Below are positions 22,394 through 28,780 of a stretch of DNA of 28,780 bases, piece by piece. The position numbers were made by a program, and so were the translations under genes. The notes under the pieces are model-generated. The model was not told where the DNA came from and did no database searches. It worked only from the letters and a program-made list of their open reading frames with translations. Numbering within the stretch: position 1 is the stretch's first letter; every line of letters begins with the position of its first letter. This DNA is from Verrucomicrobiota bacterium (GTDB lineage Bacteria > Verrucomicrobiota > Verrucomicrobiia > Opitutales > Oceanipulchritudinaceae), in NCBI GenBank assembly GCA_009908535.1, contig JAAAOD010000218.1, positions 1 through 28,780 on the forward strand. Reading direction: 5' to 3'.

Positions 22394-24130
22394 ATGCTCT
22401 CCCTGCCGCAACGGAACCGTCTTCTGCAACGCCTGCGCTTTCTCTACGGGGAGGAAGCGGACCGTCTGCTCAGGCGCGTGGACGCCCTTGTCGGCCGTTA
22501 TGGTGTGGACCTCGCCGCGAGGGAGGATGCCCCGTCCCGCTACGACGAGGGCAGCAGCGTCCTCATCACCTACGGCGACAGCATCTGCGCGGAAGGGGAG
22601 CAACCGCTGCGCACCTTGCGGCGGTTCCTGCACAAGCAGGTGCGCGGGACTGTTTCCACGGTGCATCTGCTGCCCTTTTTCCCCTACAGCTCGGATGACG
22701 GATTCTCCGTGATTGATTTCCGGCAGGTGGACCCGGGCCTTGGCCAGTGGGAGGACATCTCGGAACTCGGGCGCACTTTCGAGCTGATGTTCGACCTCGT
22801 GCTCAACCACTGTTCGCGGCGAAGCGAATGGTTCCAGGATTTCGTCACCGGCATCGCGCCCGCGCGCTGGTACTTTCTTCCCATGGATCCGGAGACGGAT
22901 CTGTCCGCGGTCGTGCGCCCGCGCTCCAGCCCCCTGCTGACGAAAACCTCGACCCGGGACGGTCCGGCTTGGGTATGGACCACCTTCAGCGAGGACCAGA
23001 TCGACCTCAACTGGCAGAACCCGGACGTTCTTTTCGAGTTCCTCGACATCCTCTTTCTTTATCTTGCCCGCGGCTGCCGGATTTTCCGCCTCGATGCGGT
23101 GGCCTACCTCTGGAAGGAACTCGGAACCAGCTGCATTCATCTTCCCCAGACCCATGAAGTGGTGAAGCTTCTGCGTGATCTCCTTTCCTGGACCGTTCCG
23201 GAGGCGATGCTGTTGACGGAGACCAATGTCCCGCACGCGGAAAACATCTCCTACTTCGGGGAGGGGGACGAGGCGCACATGGTCTATAATTTCAGCCTGC
23301 CTCCGCTGCTTCTCCATGCCCTCCTCCGTGAGGACGGAAGCCTGCTCAAGGAGTGGCTGAGCCGCCTGCCCGCGCTGCCTCCGGGCCAGACCTTCTTCAA
23401 CTTCACCGCTTCCCACGACGGGATTGGCGTCCGTCCCCTGCAGGGACTGGTCTCCGGGGAGGAACTCGATTGGCTTATCGAGCAAATCCGCCAGCGCGGC
23501 GGCCGCGTCTCCATGAAATCGGATTCCGCAGGCGGGGAAAGTCCCTACGAACTTAACATCACCTACCGGGACGCGCTCGGGGATCCCGGCGACCCGCGAC
23601 GCGGGCTGCAGCGTTTTCTCTGCTCGCAGGCCGTGGCCCTTGCCCTTCCGGGAGTTCCGGGGATCTACATTCACAGCCTCTTCGGGACGCGCAACGACGA
23701 GGAGGGGCTCAAAGCGACCGGGCGCAACCGTTCCATCAACCGGCGGAAATGGCGCGAAGCGGACCTTCTCGAATGGTTACGCGACCCCAATGACGGTGCC
23801 TGGATCTATCGCAGCTACCTGAAAATCCTCACCGTGCGCCGGCAGCATCGGGCCTTTCATCCCGACGGCAAAATGAACCTGCTGGAGACGGATGCCTCCC
23901 TTCTGGGATTTCTACGCGTTTCCCCGGAGGGTGCGGAAAGGGTGCTTTGCCTTTTCAACCTCACCGGCAAACGCAAAACACTCGGTGCCGCGAAAGCCCG
24001 CCGAAAGGCTGGCCTCGGCGAGGACACCCGGCTTTTCGACCTCCTGCGCGGCCGTTCCCTTAACCGGGAGCAGAAGGAACTTCGCCTCGAGCCATTCGGC
24101 TTCCAGTGGCTGCAGGTTACTGGAGGATGA
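22394..24130 (+). CDS. GH13_18-type sugar phosphorylase (sucrose/glucosylglycerate phosphorylase-like)
   Basis: The protein has 578 residues. The GH13 barrel motifs are present: HLLPFFPYSSDDGFSVIDF (91-109), LVLNHCS (136-142), the nucleophile Asp234 in FRLDAVAYLWK, the acid/base Glu276 in LLTETNVPHAENISYFG, and Asp342 in NFTASHDGIG. The DDGFSV and RLDAVAYLWK forms are hallmarks of subfamily 18 phosphorylases, which split glycosides with phosphate to give alpha-glucose 1-phosphate. Substrates known in the subfamily include sucrose, sucrose 6'-phosphate, glucosylglycerol and glucosylglycerate. The TETNVPHAEN block departs from classical sucrose phosphorylases, so a non-sucrose substrate is likely. 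Its last 14 bases overlap the convergent Pal-like gene. Confidence 0.9.
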   Translation: MLSLPQRNRLLQRLRFLYGEEADRLLRRVDALVGRYGVDLAAREDAPSRYDEGSSVLITYGDSICAEGEQPLRTLRRFLHKQVRGTVSTVHLLPFFPYSSDDGFSVIDFRQVDPGLGQWEDISELGRTFELMFDLVLNHCSRRSEWFQDFVTGIAPARWYFLPMDPETDLSAVVRPRSSPLLTKTSTRDGPAWVWTTFSEDQIDLNWQNPDVLFEFLDILFLYLARGCRIFRLDAVAYLWKELGTSCIHLPQTHEVVKLLRDLLSWTVPEAMLLTETNVPHAENISYFGEGDEAHMVYNFSLPPLLLHALLREDGSLLKEWLSRLPALPPGQTFFNFTASHDGIGVRPLQGLVSGEELDWLIEQIRQRGGRVSMKSDSAGGESPYELNITYRDALGDPGDPRRGLQRFLCSQAVALALPGVPGIYIHSLFGTRNDEEGLKATGRNRSINRRKWREADLLEWLRDPNDGAWIYRSYLKILTVRRQHRAFHPDGKMNLLETDASLLGFLRVSPEGAERVLCLFNLTGKRKTLGAAKARRKAGLGEDTRLFDLLRGRSLNREQKELRLEPFGFQWLQVTGG

Positions 24131-24701
24131 TGAGATCGGCGCGGCGGTCGAGGCGCATCTCCTCTTCGCCGGCCTCCGTAACCGCTTCCAGATCGCCTTT
24201 GGAGACGGTCTCCATCCGGCTCGGGGCGATGCCGAGGGATTCGAGATAGGCGGTCACGCTGCGCGCACGCCGGTCGCCGAGGGCCATGTTGTATTCGGTG
24301 GTACCCCGCCAGTCGCAATGCCCTTCCACGAGGAGCCGTGCCTCGGGATTTTCCTCGAGGTAAGCGGCCACATCCTGCAGGATGGGGCGGTCGGCCGGGC
24401 GGATAAAGCTCTGGTCAAAGTCGTAGTAGATCGGCTCGAAGAGGTTCTCGAGACGATTGTCCATGCCGTCGGCGCCCGTCATGGAGGGATCCCGCAAGCC
24501 AAGGCCAAGGGATTCGGCCCGGGCGATGTCGCCGGGACTGATCCAGTCGGCGGACTGGCGACCGCCATCAGCGCCCCCGCGAACCGCGGTCATGGAAGGA
24601 TCTGGAGCCTGTGGACCCTGGCAGCCGACCGCAAAGAAGAGGGTGGCGAGCATAGCTCCGAGAAGGCGGGGGGAGAGGATCCGGCGCGGTACAGGCATCA
24701 T
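24117..24701 (-). CDS. Pal-like OmpA-domain lipoprotein
   Basis: The protein has 194 residues. A lipoprotein signal ends with lipobox AVGC (Cys27). A linker of about 60 residues leads to an OmpA C-terminal peptidoglycan-binding domain (about 88-194) with YYDFDQSFIRPADRPIL, LLVEGHCDWRGTTEYNMALGDRRARSV and a final DRRADLIIL. It matches peptidoglycan-associated lipoprotein in size and layout and should anchor the outer membrane to the cell wall. No tolB, tolA, tolQ or tolR adjoins it, so calling it Pal of a Tol system is not supported by context. The 3' end overlaps the phosphorylase gene convergently by 14 bp. Confidence 0.9.
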   Translation of the reverse strand: MMPVPRRILSPRLLGAMLATLFFAVGCQGPQAPDPSMTAVRGGADGGRQSADWISPGDIARAESLGLGLRDPSMTGADGMDNRLENLFEPIYYDFDQSFIRPADRPILQDVAAYLEENPEARLLVEGHCDWRGTTEYNMALGDRRARSVTAYLESLGIAPSRMETVSKGDLEAVTEAGEEEMRLDRRADLIILQ

Positions 24702-24758
24702 GGTGCGAGCTTTTTTTCCGGGGATGGGGGAAGCAAGGAAATTATGCCGCCGGGCGGC

Positions 24759-25430
24759 TCAGCTGTCCCGCCGCTGGTGCGGACGGGAGGGCGGCTCGAT
24801 GATGTTGTATTCAATCGCGAAGCGGGTGAGGCTGGCGACGTCGTGAAGGTCCAGTTTTCGCATCAGGTTGGTACGGTGGTTCTCCGCCGTCTTGATGCTG
24901 ATGTTGAGGATGCCGGCAATTTCCTTGGTGCTGTGGCTTTCGGCGATGAGCTGAAGGATTTCGCGTTCCCGCGCAGTGAGCCGCCGCAGGGGCTGGCTGC
25001 CCTCTCCGGCGGGGCTGGACATGGACTCGCGAAGAATCTCGGCTACTTCCGGGCTGAAGTAGGTCCCGCCCGTGGCGACGACGTCGAGGCCGCGCTGCAG
25101 CTCACTGAGCGGCGCGGTCTTCCCGATGAAGCCGTGGGCACCGGATTCCACCATTTCCCGCAGCAGAGCGGCATCCTGATAACCGGAAAAGACGAGGACG
25201 TAGGTTTCGGGGAGGTGGCGCTTAAGGCGGCGCAGGATCTCCGTCCCGTTCAAGCCCGGGAGCATGATGTCGAGGATGATGAAATCCGGTTTGGTGCGGA
25301 GGCATTCCTCGACGGCGGTCCGTCCGTCTCCCGAGGAAGTGACGATCTCCCACTCGTCCTTCGTTCCGATCAGCTGGGCGACCATGTCGCGGACAGCGGT
25401 GTGGTCTTCGATAATGGCTACTTTTTTCAT
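24759..25430 (-). CDS. NarL/LuxR-type response regulator
   Basis: The protein has 223 residues. The receiver domain (1-125) has the acidic pair at Glu8-Asp9, phospho-acceptor Asp54 in IILDIMLPGLNG, Ser82 in VFSGY and Lys104 in IGKTAPL. A LuxR-type HTH follows (about 148-210) with LTAREREILQLIAESHSTKEIA and TAENHRTNLMRKL. It should bind DNA as a phosphorylation-dependent dimer. No sensor kinase is encoded beside it. It lies 57 bp upstream of the Pal-like gene on the same strand and diverges from obg across 79 bp. Confidence 0.94.
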   Translation of the reverse strand: MKKVAIIEDHTAVRDMVAQLIGTKDEWEIVTSSGDGRTAVEECLRTKPDFIILDIMLPGLNGTEILRRLKRHLPETYVLVFSGYQDAALLREMVESGAHGFIGKTAPLSELQRGLDVVATGGTYFSPEVAEILRESMSSPAGEGSQPLRRLTAREREILQLIAESHSTKEIAGILNISIKTAENHRTNLMRKLDLHDVASLTRFAIEYNIIEPPSRPHQRRDS

Positions 25431-25509
25431 CGTTTGATTGAGGGCTGCACGCGGGAACGTGACCGTTTTACCGTTGCCAACGAGATCGCACCCCAGCGTA
25501 GTGAAAACG

Positions 25510-26517
25510 ATGTTTGTCGATGATGCGGAAGTCAAGTTGCGAGCGGGGGACGGCGGCAACGGCTGCGCAAGTTTCCGGCGGGAAAAGTTTGTCCCGAAGG
25601 GAGGACCCGATGGCGGGGACGGGGGGGATGGCGGTGATGTCCTTGTGGAGGCGGATGAAAATGTCGCCGACCTGCGCACCTACGCTTACCAGAAGCACTT
25701 CGCAGCCGGGAACGGGCAACCCGGCATGGGCAAGGGACGCAACGGTCGTTCCGGGGAAGACTGTCTCCTCAAGGTGCCGCCGGGGGTTGTAATCACGAAT
25801 GCTGAAAGCGGCGAATGCCTCGGGGAACTGCTGTATCACGGGGAGCGGATGAGCCTGTTGCGCGGAGGCAGCGGCGGGTGGGGGAATCTGCATTTCAAGA
25901 GCTCGGTCAACCAGCGCCCGCGGCAGTTCAAGGAAGGCACGCCCGGGCAGCGGGGCAATTTCCGGTTCGTCCTCAAGAGCATCGCCGATCTCGGCCTCGT
26001 CGGGTATCCGAACGCGGGGAAATCGACCCTTCTCGGAGCCCTCACTTCGGCGAAACCGCGCACCGCCGCTTATCCTTTCACGACGCTGCACCCGGTCATC
26101 GGCATCATGGAGTCGGCGGACCCGACCGCGAGCGCCCGCATTCAACTGGCCGATATTCCCGGCCTCATCGAAGGGGCGCATTCCGGGCGGGGACTGGGGC
26201 ATGCCTTCCTGCGCCATATTGAACGCTGTCGGGCGCTGCTGTTTGTCCTCGATCTCGGCGAAGCGGCGGAACGGCCCCCGGAGCAGGATTTCAAGGGACT
26301 GGTTGAGGAACTGGACCAGTACGGGCACGGCCTTGCCGAGCGTCCCCGCCTGCTTGTGGGCAACAAGGCGGACGAGGAAGGAGCCCTGGAGAGGGCAGAG
26401 CAATTCCGGGAGGCGACGGGCGAAACCCTGATCCCGGTGTCCGCCCTGCTTGGTACCGGCCTCAAGGCGTTGCGCGAAGCTGTTTTTTCGTTCGCCAAGG
26501 AGAAAAGCGCGACCTAG
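25510..26517 (+). CDS. obg: Obg (CgtA) GTPase
   Basis: The protein has 335 residues. The glycine-rich Obg domain (1-155) begins VKLRAGDGGNGCASFRREK and includes PDGGDGGDGGDV. The G domain follows with G1 GYPNAGKST (165-173), switch I in TAAYPFTTLHP, G3 DIPGLIEGA (215-223), G4 NKAD near 289 and G5 SALLG. It lacks a C-terminal OCT domain, as many bacterial Obg proteins do. It is a ribosome-assembly and stress-response GTPase. The ATG at 25510 was chosen because the Obg fold starts within a few residues; earlier in-frame TTG/GTG codons would add a non-conserved tail. The usual rplU-rpmA neighbours are not in the window. Confidence 0.96.
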   Translation: MFVDDAEVKLRAGDGGNGCASFRREKFVPKGGPDGGDGGDGGDVLVEADENVADLRTYAYQKHFAAGNGQPGMGKGRNGRSGEDCLLKVPPGVVITNAESGECLGELLYHGERMSLLRGGSGGWGNLHFKSSVNQRPRQFKEGTPGQRGNFRFVLKSIADLGLVGYPNAGKSTLLGALTSAKPRTAAYPFTTLHPVIGIMESADPTASARIQLADIPGLIEGAHSGRGLGHAFLRHIERCRALLFVLDLGEAAERPPEQDFKGLVEELDQYGHGLAERPRLLVGNKADEEGALERAEQFREATGETLIPVSALLGTGLKALREAVFSFAKEKSAT

Positions 26518-26534
26518 GGAGATGGTCACGTAGA

Positions 26535-27710
26535 ATGAGCAAAAGAATTCTGATCATCGACGACGACCTGGAGTTCAGCCGCTTGCTGACGGGGGTCTTC
26601 GAACAGGCAGGACATGAAGTCCTCTCTGTCGTGGATGCCGAGGCCGGGCTCGCGAAGGTGGAAAGCGAAGCTGTCGACCTCGTCGTCACCGACCTCCGTC
26701 TTCCCGAACAGTCGGGTCTCGATTTCATCCGTTCCGTACGGTCGGTCAACGAGGATCTTCCGCTGGTCATGGTATCCGGTTTCCTCGACGACGATGCCAT
26801 CCGGGACCTTATCCGGCACGGAGTGAACGGCATCTTCACGAAGCCGCTGAACATCTTCTCCCTGCTCAAGCGTGCGAACCAGTTGCTGGAAAAAAGCGAG
26901 GGCAAGGGCGGGGACGGCGGCGCGGGCGCGACCGGGCCCAATGTGCGGAGTCTCTTCGGCCACTCCCAGCGGGGCAAAGCTTTTCTGAAACAACTCGAGG
27001 AAGCGGCCGCCTTCCGGCGGAATCTTCTCCTGATCGGTCCCCCCGGTTCGCCCATGGAGGAGATCAGCCGCGGCCTGAATGCCCTGTCCTCCGCAACCGA
27101 ACGCTACACTTCCCTGAAGCCGGGCCAGGTCACGGCTGAGGCGCTTGCGGAAAGGCTTCCCGGGGAGAAGGAGCAGACCCTCCTCGTTTTCATGGAAGCG
27201 GACTCCCTGCCGCCGGAGGAGGCCGAGGTCATCATGGAATTTTTCGGAAAACATGGTGGAACAGAAAGCGGGCTGCGGACCATTTTCTGCCTCCAAGAGC
27301 CAGTGGAAAACCTGTACGACCGCGGAGCTGTTGATGAGGAATTCTACCTTTTTCTCGGGACGAATGAGCTGGTTGTTCCTCCGCTTAAGGAGTTGCCCGA
27401 GGACCTTCTCAACTTCGTGAAAACCGAGTTCTCGGCCGAAGAGGAACTGCGCATGGATGCCAAAACCCGTCAGCTCCTTCTTGACCACGACTGGCCTGAA
27501 AATTTTCTTGAATTGCGCTCTTTTGTGCTGCGGGCGGCCTCCCTTGCGCAGTCCCTGACGCCCGGTTTCGCGCATTTCGAGGCTGCCCTCCGCCGCACCG
27601 ATCTGCCCGCCGCCTTTCCGGGTGGGGAATCTGCCGGTGCCGACCTGCGGTCCTTCCTCAACTCGGAAAAAGCCGCCTACGAGAAGGCGATTTCCCTGCT
27701 TCACCCCTGA
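26535..27710 (+). CDS. Response regulator with degenerate sigma54-activator AAA+ domain (copy 1)
   Basis: The protein has 391 residues. The receiver (1-120) is intact: Asp9-Asp10, phospho-acceptor Asp53 in VVTDLRLPEQSG, Ser81 and Lys103. Residues 140-335 follow an NtrC-type AAA+ domain but have lost its catalytic parts. The Walker A position reads LLLIGPPGSPMEE (165-176) with no GxGK, and Walker B reads TLLVFMEADSLP (215-226) without Asp-Glu. The GAFTGA loop region is shortened away. Later landmarks are kept: PPLKELPEDLLNFV (282-295) and LLDHDWPENFLELRSFVLRA (315-334), equivalent to PPLRERxEDI and LxxYxWPGNVREL. No Fis-type HTH is evident in the C-terminal 55 residues. It is therefore unlikely to hydrolyse ATP or activate sigma54. 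It is 17 bp downstream of obg. Confidence 0.85.
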   Translation: MSKRILIIDDDLEFSRLLTGVFEQAGHEVLSVVDAEAGLAKVESEAVDLVVTDLRLPEQSGLDFIRSVRSVNEDLPLVMVSGFLDDDAIRDLIRHGVNGIFTKPLNIFSLLKRANQLLEKSEGKGGDGGAGATGPNVRSLFGHSQRGKAFLKQLEEAAAFRRNLLLIGPPGSPMEEISRGLNALSSATERYTSLKPGQVTAEALAERLPGEKEQTLLVFMEADSLPPEEAEVIMEFFGKHGGTESGLRTIFCLQEPVENLYDRGAVDEEFYLFLGTNELVVPPLKELPEDLLNFVKTEFSAEEELRMDAKTRQLLLDHDWPENFLELRSFVLRAASLAQSLTPGFAHFEAALRRTDLPAAFPGGESAGADLRSFLNSEKAAYEKAISLLHP

Positions 27711-27725
27711 TTCCCGCCGTTTTTC

Positions 27726-28780
27726 ATGTCCAACGATATTCTGCTGATCGACGACGAGGAGAAGTTCGCCGCCATGCTTCAGGACCTCCTTTCCAAGCAA
27801 GGGTACCGTGCGGAGTACTCCCTGAACCCCCAGGAGGCTTTGACACGCCTGCGGGAAAAGGAGTTCGGCCTCGTCGTCTCCGACTATAAAATGCCGGAGA
27901 TGGATGGCGCCGATTTTCTGGTGGAGGCCCGCAAGGTTTCCCCCGACCTGCCCGTGATCATGATTTCCGGACTGATGAACATGCCGGAACTGATCAAGGT
28001 GGCCAATATCGGGGTGACCCTTGCCCTTGAAAAGCCGTTCGACACGGATGAATTTCTCGAGCATGTGGCTCGCTTCGTCGAGCCCGTGGGGGGCGCGGTT
28101 GCGGAGGAACAGGAATCCGCTCCGCCCTATCCCTCGCCGCCTGCGCACATGGCCGACCAGAGCACTGCGAGCCGCCGCCTTCTGGAAGTTCTCTGGGGAA
28201 ACGCCAATCAATACCGCCACCTTTTCGTGGAGACGACCGGAAATGCGGAAACGGAAGCTCTCATGAAGGAGGTTCTCGGTTGGCTGGGGGCTGCGGCGGA
28301 GACTTCGGTCCCCTGTATGGATCTTCTCGATACAAGGACCGATTTCACCCGCGACTGGCTCCATGCGCAGGATCCGTTTCCCCCGCTGACCGTGCTGGAT
28401 TTACGGGTAGGCGAACCGCCGGAGCGGATCCTCGAACTGACCGGTGAATGGATCGCCCACGTGGAGGAGCTTTCGCGGGATTTATCCGCTTCCCGGATCC
28501 TCTACCTTCTGCCCATGGGATTTCCCTTCTCCGTGGAGGGACTCCGCCTTGCCCCGGAAAGGAGGCCTCTGGTCGCTCCCTCCGCCCCGGCCCTTCCGCC
28601 CCTCCGTGAGCGGGTCGCGGATGTTGCCGCTTATCTGCGGCGGGAGTTTTCCGCAGAGTTTCTCTCCGCAATGGGGGAGGCTGAACGGGAACTGCTCCTC
28701 CAGTACAGCTGGCCCGGCGGCTGCGAGGAGCTCCGCCACCGGGTCCGGCAGATGGAGGAGGCCGGCGTCCGGGGCGTCCC
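27726..28780 (+). CDS. Response regulator with degenerate sigma54-activator AAA+ domain (copy 2, partial)
   Basis: The frame opens at ATG 27726, 15 bp after copy 1, and runs off the right edge with 351 codons. The receiver (1-118) is intact: Asp9-Asp10, Asp53 in VVSDYKMPEMDG, Ser81, and Lys103 in LEKPFDTDEF. The same residue numbers as in copy 1 carry these functions. After a Pro-rich linker (130-142), an NtrC-like frame is again visible but eroded: VETTGNAETEALMKEV (168-183) stands in for Walker A, and VLDLRVGEPPERI for Walker B. The PPLRERVADVAAYLRREF stretch (291-308) and LLLQYSWPGGCEELRHRV (323-340) are well preserved. GAFTGA is absent. The C-terminus is outside the window. Confidence 0.82.
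   Translation, partial: MSNDILLIDDEEKFAAMLQDLLSKQGYRAEYSLNPQEALTRLREKEFGLVVSDYKMPEMDGADFLVEARKVSPDLPVIMISGLMNMPELIKVANIGVTLALEKPFDTDEFLEHVARFVEPVGGAVAEEQESAPPYPSPPAHMADQSTASRRLLEVLWGNANQYRHLFVETTGNAETEALMKEVLGWLGAAAETSVPCMDLLDTRTDFTRDWLHAQDPFPPLTVLDLRVGEPPERILELTGEWIAHVEELSRDLSASRILYLLPMGFPFSVEGLRLAPERRPLVAPSAPALPPLRERVADVAAYLRREFSAEFLSAMGEAERELLLQYSWPGGCEELRHRVRQMEEAGVRGV

Noticed and set aside
21164..23674. An 836-codon minus-strand open frame opposite the glycosyltransferase and phosphorylase genes
   Set aside because: It spans two clearly recognised plus-strand enzymes with intact catalytic motifs, so it is a codon-usage shadow.
25438..25509. N-terminal extension of Obg from an upstream TTG
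   Set aside because: The extra 24 residues do not resemble Obg, whose fold starts directly after Met at 25510; the region more likely holds the divergent promoters.

Overview
The window looks like a high-GC chromosomal segment of a Verrucomicrobiota bacterium, most likely of the Opitutae/Puniceicoccales type. This is inferred from gene content and protein flavour (a DUF3450/TtpC-type energiser pair, a complete moxR-Bat operon, a UbiB-like kinase beside a phasin-like protein, Obg, and a KamA-type radical SAM enzyme). There is no rRNA gene to confirm it. No insertion sequence, prophage, CRISPR array or complete tRNA is visible, and genes are tightly packed with no gene-free stretch over 300 bp.

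Layout. (1) 1-1483, minus: a DUF3450 protein followed by the N-terminal part of a TtpC/ExbB-like proton-channel protein that runs off the left edge. The 230-bp gap upstream carries a perfect 45-bp tandem duplication. Each copy holds a TTGACA-N17-TCAAAA promoter-like signature pointing at these genes. (2) 1714-12576, minus: a nine-gene run with mostly overlapping or abutting ends, in the order moxR, DUF58, a membrane protein, batA, a batB-batC fusion, batD, batE, phasin-like, ubiB-like. This is the classical MoxR/VWA/TPR envelope-chaperone cluster. Its most unusual member is a 916-residue protein joining a VWA domain, TPR-type sequence, four InlB-B-like repeats and a Gln-rich tail. (3) 12737-14917, plus: an O-antigen-ligase-like membrane protein with a TPR-like C-terminus, divergent from moxR. 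(4) 17499-14942, minus: an ArsR-type regulator, carA and malate dehydrogenase as a likely operon. A radical SAM aminomutase and a HAD phosphatase diverge from it, and a strong -35 box in the 87-bp gap overlaps a small inverted repeat. (5) 19556-24130, plus: dCMP deaminase-like, YqgE/AlgH, exported thioredoxin-like, GT4 glycosyltransferase and GH13_18-type sugar phosphorylase. The last two lie 6 bp apart and look like a glycoside synthesis/phosphorolysis pair. (6) 24117-25430, minus: a Pal-like lipoprotein and a NarL-type response regulator. (7) 25510-28780, plus: Obg GTPase, then two tandem paralogous response regulators. Their output regions keep the shape of a sigma54-activator AAA+ domain but have lost the ATPase motifs; the second is cut by the right edge.

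The strongest candidates for something undescribed are the BatB-BatC fusion with InlB-type repeats, the pair of response regulators with eroded NtrC-type AAA+ domains, and the duplicated promoter-like repeat. Functional calls rest on motifs recognised by eye; no database search was run.
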